Below, one piece after another: positions 6,493 through 12,588 of a stretch of DNA of 12,588 nt. The DNA is from Methanobrevibacter sp. Lineage in GTDB: Archaea > Methanobacteriota > Methanobacteria > Methanobacteriales > Methanobacteriaceae. Made by a program: the position numbers and the translations under genes. Under the pieces are notes generated by a model. That model was not told the DNA's origin, searched no databases, and saw only the letters and a program-made list of their open reading frames with translations. The stretch is taken from positions 1 through 12,588 of the forward strand of contig WRCI01000035.1 of the NCBI GenBank assembly GCA_009784145.1, read 5' to 3'. Each line of letters begins with the position of its first letter. Position 1 is the first letter of the stretch.

Positions 6493-7371
6493 ATGGAAAA
6501 AAATAGGTTATCTGAATTTTTAATAGAAAAAGGACTTTTTATAACAGCTATTTTTTCTATTGTTATCATTCTTCTCATTGTTTCTTTCATATTAGTAGAA
6601 GGAATTCCTGCTTTTGAAAATTATGGTTTCTTCCATTTTTTATTTGGAATGGAATGGGGTCCAAGTAGGGGGCAATTTGGAGTACTTGCTATGATTATAG
6701 GGTCTATCTATGTGACTCTATTATCTTTATTAATGGCAGTACCTTTATCTCTTCTTTGTGCTATATTTATGGCAGAAGTAGCCCCTAATAACATTAGAAA
6801 AATTTTAAAACCAGTCATTGAAACTTTGTCTGGTATTCCTTCGGTTGTTTATGGATTTTTTGGTTTAATTGTTTTAGTTCCACTTGTAAGAACTTATTTT
6901 GGTGGTACTGGATTTAGTTTGTTCACAGCATCTTTAATTTTGACAGTTATGGTTTTACCTACTATTATAACTATTTCTCAAGATTCACTGCGTGCTGTTC
7001 CTCAAGAATATAGGGAAGCTTCTTTTGGACTTGGTGCAACTAATTGGCAAACAATAAGGCATGTTATATTTCCAGCAGCTCTTCCAGGAATAATCACTGC
7101 TATTATTTTAGGAATGGGAAGAGCAGTTGGAGAAACATTAGCTGTTATCATGGTAGCAGGTAATGTTGTACAAATTCCAGGATCCATTTTTGATCCAATA
7201 AGACCACTAACTGCAAATATTGCTTTAGAAATGGGTTATGCTACTGGCCTCCATTATAATGCATTGTTTGGAACAGCTATTGTTCTTTTCTTAATTATAG
7301 GATTGCTATTGTTAGTTGCAAATTACATACAATATAAATATAAAGTTGATATTGGAGGAGGTTATTTATGA
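6493..7371 (+). CDS. pstC: Phosphate ABC transporter permease PstC
   Basis: A 292-residue integral membrane protein and one half of the phosphate channel. A short cytoplasmic N-terminus precedes a helix at about 14-35. An external loop follows, then the five-helix transmembrane core of ABC importers (about 65-285). The phosphate-permease signature [16 protein letters not shown] is at 110-125, and the EAA coupling loop that docks onto PstB is at about 175-199 ([11 protein letters not shown], ending PAALPG). Length is normal. Its TGA overlaps the ATG of pstA by 4 bases, so the two are translationally coupled and form a heterodimer. GAGGT at 6483-6487 supports the start. It can be told from PstA by the order of genes, its 'SGIP' motif and the acidic PxxRP-like loop near residues 236-240. 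Confidence 0.95.
   Translation: MEKNRLSEFLIEKGLFITAIFSIVIILLIVSFILVEGIPAFENYGFFHFLFGMEWGPSRGQFGVLAMIIGSIYVTLLSLLMAVPLSLLCAIFMAEVAPNNIRKILKPVIETLSGIPSVVYGFFGLIVLVPLVRTYFGGTGFSLFTASLILTVMVLPTIITISQDSLRAVPQEYREASFGLGATNWQTIRHVIFPAALPGIITAIILGMGRAVGETLAVIMVAGNVVQIPGSIFDPIRPLTANIALEMGYATGLHYNALFGTAIVLFLIIGLLLLVANYIQYKYKVDIGGGYL
7354..7361 (+). promoter_or_regulatory. Strong ribosome site for pstA inside the end of pstC
   Basis: GGAGGAGG, the best Shine-Dalgarno match in the window, lies 6 bases before the pstA ATG at 7368. It encodes the Gly-Gly-Gly of the PstC C-terminus. With the ATGA overlap it should secure matched output of both permease subunits. Confidence 0.8.
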
Positions 7372-8228
7372 GTTTAAATCTACCACAAATCTTATCTCCT
7401 AAGAATTCTCAAAGAATAATGAATGCAATTTTTGTATGTTCTGGATTAATCACAGTATTGATTCTTATATTTATAATAGGTTATATCTTAATAATGGGTC
7501 TACCAGTTGTAAATTTAGAATTCATATTTTCAAATCCTATTGATTCTGGAAGAGCTGGTGGAATTTTCCCAATGATTATATCTAGTATTTATGTTACTCT
7601 TATTGCAGGTATTGTATCTACTCCTTTAGGTGTTGGTGCTGCAGTATACCTTGTTGAATATGCTGGTGAAAGTAAAATTACAAAAATTATAAGATTTGGT
7701 GCTGAAACTCTTGCTTCAATCCCATCTATTGTTTATGGGCTTTTTGGATTAGCATTTTTTGTAGTGTCTATGGGGCTTGGTTGGTCAATTCTTTCAGGAG
7801 GGTTAGTTTTAGCTATTATGGCACTTCCAACAATATTTCAAGTATCTGAAGTTACAATTTCTTCAATACCTAGTTCCTATCGTGAAGGTAGCTATGGTTT
7901 AGGAGCTACAAAATGGCAAACAATTTATAGAGTTGTACTCCCAGCAGCTATTCCTGGAATTGTCACAGGAATAATTCTTGGAATGACAAGAGCTATTTCT
8001 GAAGCAGCTGCAGTCATGTTTGCAGTAGGTTCTGCACTTTCTGTTCCAATTTCAATGTTTGATCCAGGAAGACCACTTCCACTTCATTTATATGTTTTAG
8101 CTACTGAAGGTATATCTCTTGAAAATGCATATGGCACTGCAGCAGTTCTTGTTATACTTGTACTTGCAGTAACTATAATTGCTAATTTCTTAATAGATAA
8201 ATATCAAAGGCAAATCATGGGAAGATAA
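7368..8228 (+). CDS. pstA: Phosphate ABC transporter permease PstA
   Basis: A 286-residue membrane protein, the second channel subunit. It has an N-terminal helix at about 22-44, then the ABC permease core (about 66-280) with [16 protein letters not shown] (113-128) and an EAA loop at about 173-197 ([11 protein letters not shown], ending PAAIPG). These mirror PstC almost residue for residue, as expected for a pseudo-symmetric heterodimer. Helix contents and length match the family. It overlaps pstC by 4 bases. It is followed by 234 bases before pstB, an unusual break in an otherwise standard pstCAB order. That gap holds a 13-bp repeat and a possible small ORF. Confidence 0.95.
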   Translation: MSLNLPQILSPKNSQRIMNAIFVCSGLITVLILIFIIGYILIMGLPVVNLEFIFSNPIDSGRAGGIFPMIISSIYVTLIAGIVSTPLGVGAAVYLVEYAGESKITKIIRFGAETLASIPSIVYGLFGLAFFVVSMGLGWSILSGGLVLAIMALPTIFQVSEVTISSIPSSYREGSYGLGATKWQTIYRVVLPAAIPGIVTGIILGMTRAISEAAAVMFAVGSALSVPISMFDPGRPLPLHLYVLATEGISLENAYGTAAVLVILVLAVTIIANFLIDKYQRQIMGR

Positions 8229-8238
8229 TATTATAGTC

Positions 8239-8301
8239 ATGGAAAATAAAGCCATATTTTTAGATGATGAGGGATATAGTTTTTATTTAGACATGATTTG
8301 A
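8239..8301 (+). CDS. Possible 20-residue ORF or gene remnant between pstA and pstB
   Basis: ATG at 8239 opens a frame encoding MENKAIFLDDEGYSFYLDMI and stops at TGA 8299-8301. The base composition and acidic, aromatic sequence look more like coding DNA than the surrounding AT repeats. However, there is no ribosome site, and the frame lies only 10 bases after pstA. It may be the stub of a deleted gene or chance. I would not assign a function. Confidence 0.2.
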   Translation: MENKAIFLDDEGYSFYLDMI

Positions 8302-8323
8302 TTAATAGACAAACAAATAAAGC

Positions 8324-8414
8324 AATTAAAAATAATAATTAAAATTAATAATTAAAATTAATAATTAAAAATAATAATTAAAATTAATAATTAAAAATAA
8401 TAATTAAAAATAAT
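8324..8414. repeat. 13-bp tandem repeat, seven exact copies, before pstB
   Basis: Seven units of AATTAAAAWTAAT follow head to tail, starting at 8324, 8337, 8350, 8363, 8376, 8389 and 8402. The only variation is A or T at position 9 (order A,T,T,A,T,A,A). The array ends 7 bases before the TATA-like box of pstB, so copy-number change could alter pstB expression. Confidence 0.92.
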
Positions 8415-8420
8415 TCAAAA

Positions 8421-8457
8421 AATATAATAATTTGATAAAAATCCAATTAACAAGGGG
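8421..8457 (+). promoter_or_regulatory. Candidate pstB promoter and ribosome site
   Basis: AATATAAT at 8421-8428 is followed, at about the distance expected for a start site near 8450, by AAGGGG at 8452-8457, the ribosome site for the ATG at 8463. This would let pstB and phoU be made separately from pstCA. Confidence 0.45.
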
Positions 8458-8462
8458 TTAGT

Positions 8463-9215
8463 ATGAACAGAATAGAAGTAAATAATTTAAATGTGTATTT
8501 TGGAGATTCTCAAGTTCTTAAAGATATAAATATAAATATTCCCAAAAATACAGTTACAGCACTTATTGGACCTTCTGGTTGTGGTAAGTCTACATTCATT
8601 AGAACTGTTAATAGGATGAATGATTTGATTCCTACCTTTTCTCATGATGGAAATGTTTATCTTGATGGAGTAGATATTTACAATCCTAAAATGGATGTTG
8701 TTGATTTAAGAAAAAAAATTGGAATGGTTTTTCAAAAACCTAATCCTTTTCCTAAATCTATTTTTGAAAATGTAGCATATGGTCTTAAAGTTCATGGATT
8801 GAATGATGATGATGCAATTGCTGCAAGAGTTGAAGAGAGTTTAAAATCTGCGGCATTGTGGGAAGAAGTAGAAGATAAACTTGAAGACTCAGCTATGGGA
8901 TTGTCTGGAGGACAACAACAAAGACTTTGTATAGCTAGAACAATAGCTAATAATCCAGAAGTTATCCTTATGGATGAACCTTGTTCTGCTCTTGATCCAA
9001 TTTCCACTACAAAAATTGAAGATTTAATTCACAAGCTGAAAAATGATTATACAATCATTATTGTAACTCACAATATGCAACAAGCTACAAGAGTATCTAA
9101 ATATACTTCCTTTTTCTTACTTGGTGAACTTATTGAAAGTGATTTAACAGATAAACTTTTTATAGATCCAAAAGATAAAAGAACAGAAGATTATATTACT
9201 GGAAGATTTGGTTAA
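8463..9215 (+). CDS. pstB: Phosphate ABC transporter ATP-binding protein PstB
   Basis: The 250-residue ATPase drives phosphate import by hydrolysing ATP on the inner face of the PstC/PstA channel. All ABC motifs are intact: Walker [10 protein letters not shown] (36-44), Q-loop in VFQKPNPFP (89-97), signature [13 protein letters not shown] (147-159), Walker B VILMDEP (167-173), D-loop SALDP (175-179) and the switch histidine in IIIVTHN (H203). The PNPFP after the Q-loop and the 'MNDLIP' segment are typical of PstB rather than other importers. Length is standard. It is followed by phoU after 54 bases, so the two are probably co-transcribed, which is the usual order. Start at 8463 is backed by AAGGGG. 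Nothing looks damaged. Confidence 0.97.
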   Translation: MNRIEVNNLNVYFGDSQVLKDININIPKNTVTALIGPSGCGKSTFIRTVNRMNDLIPTFSHDGNVYLDGVDIYNPKMDVVDLRKKIGMVFQKPNPFPKSIFENVAYGLKVHGLNDDDAIAARVEESLKSAALWEEVEDKLEDSAMGLSGGQQQRLCIARTIANNPEVILMDEPCSALDPISTTKIEDLIHKLKNDYTIIIVTHNMQQATRVSKYTSFFLLGELIESDLTDKLFIDPKDKRTEDYITGRFG

Positions 9216-9269
9216 TAAATCTAATATTTAATAAATTATTAAAATTATTATCATTAAGGGGATGTTTGA

Positions 9270-9935
9270 ATGGATAAAGAATATCCAAGAATATCATTTA
9301 AAAATAGAATAAAAAATGTAAAAGATGAAGTAGAAAAAATTGGGCAGATGGTTATTGAATCCCATCGTAAAGCTACTACTTTATTAAGTGACTATGATGA
9401 AAAAATAGCTGAAGAAGTAATTGCCAAAGGTAAAGAAATTGATGAGGAAGGTTTTGAATTAGAAAGAAGATGTATAAAGTTTATAGCTGTGGAACAACCA
9501 GTTGCAGGAGATTTAATGTTTATTGAGTCTACTAATAGAATAAATAGCCACATAAAAAGAATTGGATTTTTAGCAGCTAATATAGCTGATTTAGCTGTTT
9601 TAATCAAAGATGTACCAGTTCCAGAAAAATTAATGGATGATTTACAATATATGGCAGATTATGTTCAAATGATGTTGAGTAAAGGAATTTATGCATTTTT
9701 GGATCAGAATATTGATGTTGCAAAGGAACTTCGAAAAGATGATGATAAGGTAGATGATCTATTTGACTCAATATTACAACAAGTTACTGATGTCATGTTT
9801 GAAGATAAAGAAAATATAACTCAAACTATTAATATAATATTCATAGCTAGATTCCTTGAAAGAGTAGCTGATAGGTCTGTTGATATTGGTAGAAGAACTA
9901 TATTTATGATGACTTTTAAAAAGCCTAAACATTAA
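9270..9935 (+). CDS. phoU: Phosphate transport regulator PhoU (stand-alone)
   Basis: This 221-residue cytoplasmic protein is made of two three-helix PhoU repeats and, as the last gene of the pst cluster, should inhibit or gate PstCAB when phosphate is plentiful. The second repeat has the full acidic motif FLERVADRSVDIG (E197, D201). The first reads HIKRIGFLAANIA (K96, F100), so both acidic positions used for metal in typical PhoU are missing there. It lacks the DNA-binding domain of its relative at 2223-3113. ATG 9270 follows AAGGGGATG (about 9256-9264). A T-rich tract follows about 30 bases after the stop. PhoU identity is firm; metal loss and its effect are inference. Confidence 0.93.
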   Translation: MDKEYPRISFKNRIKNVKDEVEKIGQMVIESHRKATTLLSDYDEKIAEEVIAKGKEIDEEGFELERRCIKFIAVEQPVAGDLMFIESTNRINSHIKRIGFLAANIADLAVLIKDVPVPEKLMDDLQYMADYVQMMLSKGIYAFLDQNIDVAKELRKDDDKVDDLFDSILQQVTDVMFEDKENITQTINIIFIARFLERVADRSVDIGRRTIFMMTFKKPKH

Positions 9936-9965
9936 TTTTTTAATTAAATGAGCTTGAGTCATAAT

Positions 9966-9999
9966 TATTTTTTCTTTTTCTTTATTTTTTCTTATTTTT
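9966..9999 (+). terminator. Oligo-T terminator after phoU
   Basis: A nearly all-pyrimidine tract with runs of 5-6 T separated by C or A (for example TTTTTTCTTTTTCTTTATTT) starts about 30 bases after the phoU stop. No hairpin is needed for archaeal termination at such tracts, so this is the probable end of the pst transcript. Confidence 0.6.
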
Positions 10000-10079
10000 C
10001 TGTGTTTAAATATTTATATTTATATATTACTTATTATAAATAGTTATTTATAGTTTTAGTTATTTGTGAGGTTTTTGTT

Positions 10080-10884
10080 ATGGATTTTAGGAAATATGAA
10101 AAGGGTCAAACGAAGTTTGAATTAAGAAATCCATTGAGTGAAATTCCAGAGGATCATATTTGTTTTTTAGTTGAAAAAATTGTTGAGGGGTTAGATTTTT
10201 CTGAAATTAATGGGAAATATCAGCATACTCCTGGAAAACTAGCATATAATCATGAAATGCTGACTTTACTTGTTTTAATGGGGGCAGTAGATGGAATATT
10301 TTCTTCACGAAAATTAGAAGAGCTAACACATGTTAATTATGTTTATATTTACTTAACAGGAAATGAAAAACCTGATTTTCGAACTATAAGTCGATTTAAA
10401 ATTGAATGTGAAAATCTACTAAAAGAAGCTTTCAGAGAAACTGTGAAAATGGGAATAAAATTAAACATTGTTAAATTTAAATACATGTCCATGGATGGTT
10501 CGCCTATTAAAGTTAATGCTTCTAAAAATCGTAGGTATCGTGAAAAAGATTTGATTGTTGCTGAAAAACTTATAGAAAAAGGAATCATGGTTGATGAAGA
10601 GGAAGATTTGTTGTATGATGATGAATCTAGTTTAATTCTTCCTAAAGAGAAAATGGAAAAAGTTAAAGAAATATTAGGTGAAAAATCATGAAAGTTAATA
10701 AAAGAACTAAAAAGTTAGTAAATCAAATTTTGAATTAATGCATAATTTACAAATAAACAGGGGTCATGATTTTGGATTTATAATTGAAAATCATATAACT
10801 GATAAACCAACAGATATGAATCAATTGGGAGTTATGGCAGATAAAATAGAGATTTATAGAGAATATTTTTTCTCAAAAAATTAA
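10080..10884 (+). pseudogene. Decayed IS transposase (IS1182/DUF772 type), broken and truncated
   Basis: The intact first part (10080-10691, 203 residues) has the N-terminal domain common to IS1182/IS5-type transposases: the conserved HTPGKLAYNHEMLTLLVLMGAVDGI, DFRTISRF (99-106) and the first catalytic aspartate in SMDGSPIKVNAS (D139). After TGA 10689-10691 a second frame from ATG 10688 reads MKVNKRTKKLVNQILN and stops at 10736. A third frame (10738-10884) reads NRGHDFGFIIENHITDKPTDMNQLG, which matches the later catalytic part of such enzymes, then ends. So it has two frame breaks, an internal deletion and no C-terminus with the final acidic residue. It cannot be active. The ribosome site GTGAGGT and a TATA-like stretch remain upstream. 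I could not find terminal inverted repeats. Family name is approximate. Confidence 0.85.
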
Positions 10885-10915
10885 AAGTTGTTTAATATAA
10901 TATAAATATAAAGAT

Positions 10916-10948
10916 AACCTCACTTCAAATTATTTTAGTGGTGAGATT
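10916..10948 (-). terminator. Stem-loop at the 3' end of ppk
   Basis: AACCTCAC (10916-10923) can pair with GTGAGATT (10941-10948) in an 8-bp stem with one G-U pair around a 17-base loop. The loop side spans the ppk stop codon (10930-10932). On the minus strand the stem is followed by TATCTTTATATTTAT. Its position suits transcription termination or mRNA end protection. Confidence 0.45.
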
Positions 10949-12588
10949 CCTTTTTTCAAAAAATAATTTTGAGAGTCTATTAATTCTCCATCAGTATCAA
11001 TTTTATTATAATTTCCTTCGGAATCGATTTTTCTAGCTTTTACATTGTCACTAAGCATTATTTTTATTAGATTCTGTATTTTTTCTTTCAATATTGGGTT
11101 GTATATTGGAAAAGCTATTTCAACTCTTTTTTCAGTATTTCTTGTCATTAAATCAGCACTTGATAAATATATAGATGAATCTTCACCTGAACCAAAACAA
11201 TAGATTCTTGAATGCTCTAAAAATCTACCTACAATACTAATAATTTCAATATTTTCAGTATGTTCTTTGATTCCTGGAACTAAACAACAAATTCCTCGAA
11301 CTATCAGTTTAATTTTCACTCCTGCATTAGATGCTTTTTCTAATATATCAATCATTTCTCTATCTGTCAATGAGTTCATTTTCATAATAATATTTGCAGA
11401 TTCATTGTTCTTTGCTTTTTTGATTTCTGTGTTGATTTTTTCAATTATATGTTTTTTAAATCTGTTAGGTGCTACGAGTAGATGTTTATATTTTCCATTC
11501 AGGTTAGATATTGTCATATTTCTAAAAAATAACATACTGTCCTTACCAATCTCTTTATCCATAGTTATAAAACTCAAATCAGCATATTTTTTGGAAGTTT
11601 TTTCATTATAATTTCCTGTTCCTATTTGAGTTATGTATTGAACATTACCTGAATTTTTTCTTGTAATTAAACATATTTTTGAGTGAACTTTATAATCTTC
11701 AAACCCATAAATTACTTGGCAGCCAGCTTCTTGTAATTGTGCTGCATAGTTTATGTTATTATTTTCATCAAAACGGGCTCTAAGTTCGATTAATACAGTG
11801 ACATCTTTTCCATTTTCAACTGCATCAATTAAGTATTTAATAATACGTGATGCACTAGAAAGCCTATAGATTGTAATTTTTATAGACACTACCTTTTTAT
11901 CATTACTTGCTTCTTTTAATAATTTTAAAAATGGTTCCATTGAATCATAGGGATAATATAACAAGATATCTTTTTTATTCAATTGAGGGATAATTTTTCC
12001 TTTTTTTAAACTTTTTTCTATATTACTTTCAAATGGGATGTAAGATAATTCATGGTAAAGTGGATTATTTTTCTCTTCTATGTTTTTAATAACATCAAAA
12101 ACATATGACATTTCTAAGGGAGAATTAGATATTTGTACTTGATATTTTTTAATATTCAATTTTTCACATAAAAAGTTAGCTAAGTTTTCATCATAATTTT
12201 TGTAAAATTCTAGGCAAATAGGGGCTAAACGTCTTCTTTTTTTCAGAATTTTTTTCACATAACCTCGGTAATCTTCATCTTCATCCATTTTTGAAGCTGA
12301 AAGACTAATATCTGCATTACGCACAACACACATAACTGTTTTAAATATTATATCATAATTTGAAAAAATTTCTTCAGCATATTCATATAATATTTTTTCC
12401 AATAAGATATATCTTTTTTCATCTTCAGAAGGATAAATTACTCTTTCTAAAGAGTTAGGTATTGGGATTGTTCCATATATTTTTTTTCCATCATATTCCA
12501 TCATTAAAAAAATATTTAAGTTTTTGTTTAATAAATGAGGGAATGGGTGATGTGTATCAATTATCTGAGGAGATATTATAGGTAAAAC
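10930..12588 (-). CDS. ppk1: Polyphosphate kinase Ppk1, 5' end beyond the window
   Basis: The frame is open to the right edge, with 552 residues visible. The first visible residues, VLPIISPQIIDTHHPFPHLLNKNLN, lie upstream of the Met at 12504 and match the internal Ppk1 block around 'SP-x-DxxHPFP', so that Met is not the start. Ppk1 is normally about 690 residues; roughly the first 130-145 are missing. It reversibly makes polyphosphate from ATP at the membrane or in the cytoplasm. Catalytic histidines are present in KVHSKICLI and LEHSRIYCFG (visible residues 302 and 459), with TLYR-like TIYRLSSAS, ELRARFDENNN and SSADLMTRNTEKRVE also conserved. It faces the pst locus, with the dead transposase between. 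It is likely to serve phosphate storage; co-regulation is inference because its promoter is outside. Confidence 0.95.
   Translation of the reverse strand, partial: VLPIISPQIIDTHHPFPHLLNKNLNIFLMMEYDGKKIYGTIPIPNSLERVIYPSEDEKRYILLEKILYEYAEEIFSNYDIIFKTVMCVVRNADISLSASKMDEDEDYRGYVKKILKKRRRLAPICLEFYKNYDENLANFLCEKLNIKKYQVQISNSPLEMSYVFDVIKNIEEKNNPLYHELSYIPFESNIEKSLKKGKIIPQLNKKDILLYYPYDSMEPFLKLLKEASNDKKVVSIKITIYRLSSASRIIKYLIDAVENGKDVTVLIELRARFDENNNINYAAQLQEAGCQVIYGFEDYKVHSKICLITRKNSGNVQYITQIGTGNYNEKTSKKYADLSFITMDKEIGKDSMLFFRNMTISNLNGKYKHLLVAPNRFKKHIIEKINTEIKKAKNNESANIIMKMNSLTDREMIDILEKASNAGVKIKLIVRGICCLVPGIKEHTENIEIISIVGRFLEHSRIYCFGSGEDSSIYLSSADLMTRNTEKRVEIAFPIYNPILKEKIQNLIKIMLSDNVKARKIDSEGNYNKIDTDGELIDSQNYFLKKGISPLK

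Noticed and set aside
10000..10930. Terminal inverted repeats or target-site duplication of the transposon
   Set aside because: I compared sequence on both sides of the transposase relic by eye and saw no convincing matching ends; the right end is probably deleted.
11267..11611. 114-residue plus-strand frame within ppk
   Set aside because: It is antisense to well-conserved Ppk1 catalytic sequence.
12502..12504. Met codon as the start of ppk
   Set aside because: Upstream in-frame residues to the window edge match conserved Ppk1 sequence, so the gene begins outside the window.

Overview
The window looks like a chromosomal piece of a very AT-rich methanogenic archaeon of the Methanobacteriales, most likely Methanobrevibacter or a close relative. 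The basis is as follows. Shine-Dalgarno sites are of the GGTG/GAGGTG type. TATA boxes, not -35/-10 promoters, sit at the expected distance from the tRNA genes and several ORFs. Neither tRNA encodes its CCA end. There is a TTG-started 2[4Fe-4S] ferredoxin, a winged-helix/PhoU fusion, and PstS proteins held by an N-terminal membrane anchor instead of a lipobox cysteine. The species assignment is inference; no 16S or other marker gene is present.

Layout. Positions 1-1000 hold a small ferredoxin gene on the minus strand (125-295) and two tRNA genes, Leu(UAA) and Thr(GGU), each with its own TATA box, set in AT-rich spacer with tandem repeats. Positions 1171-1911 encode a multi-pass membrane protein of unknown function. 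Positions 2223-9935 are a phosphate-uptake locus: a DNA-binding PhoU-like protein, a divergent/convergent small 2TM protein (minus strand), two PstS phosphate-binding proteins, PstC, PstA, PstB and a stand-alone PhoU. Positions 10080-10884 are a decayed transposase. From 10930 to the right edge, on the minus strand, lies the C-terminal 80% or so of polyphosphate kinase Ppk1. The reading frame runs off the window, so the internal Met at 12504 is not its start.

How it works together. PstS1 and PstS2 would capture phosphate outside the membrane, PstC/PstA form the channel and PstB powers import. The plain PhoU (9270-9935) probably gates the transporter. The wHTH-PhoU protein (2223-3113) could sense the same state and act directly on promoters, replacing a PhoB/PhoR two-component system, none of which is in this window. 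Ppk1 would store imported phosphate as polyphosphate. The pst genes are not one tight operon: pstS1, pstS2, pstC and pstB are preceded by spacers of 234-357 bases, and pstS1 is followed by a hairpin terminator. Only pstC-pstA (4-base overlap) and pstB-phoU (54 bases) look strictly coupled.

Other structure. The spacers carry at least four unrelated short tandem arrays (17, 25, 25 and 13 bp units). There is a TTCAC-N5-GTGAA palindrome and a shared promoter-proximal motif upstream of pstS1 and pstS2 that are candidate control sites. I did not find a clearly new biological system; the strongest unusual points are the wHTH-PhoU regulator, the complementary loss of acidic PhoU motifs in the two PhoU proteins, and the candidate operators.
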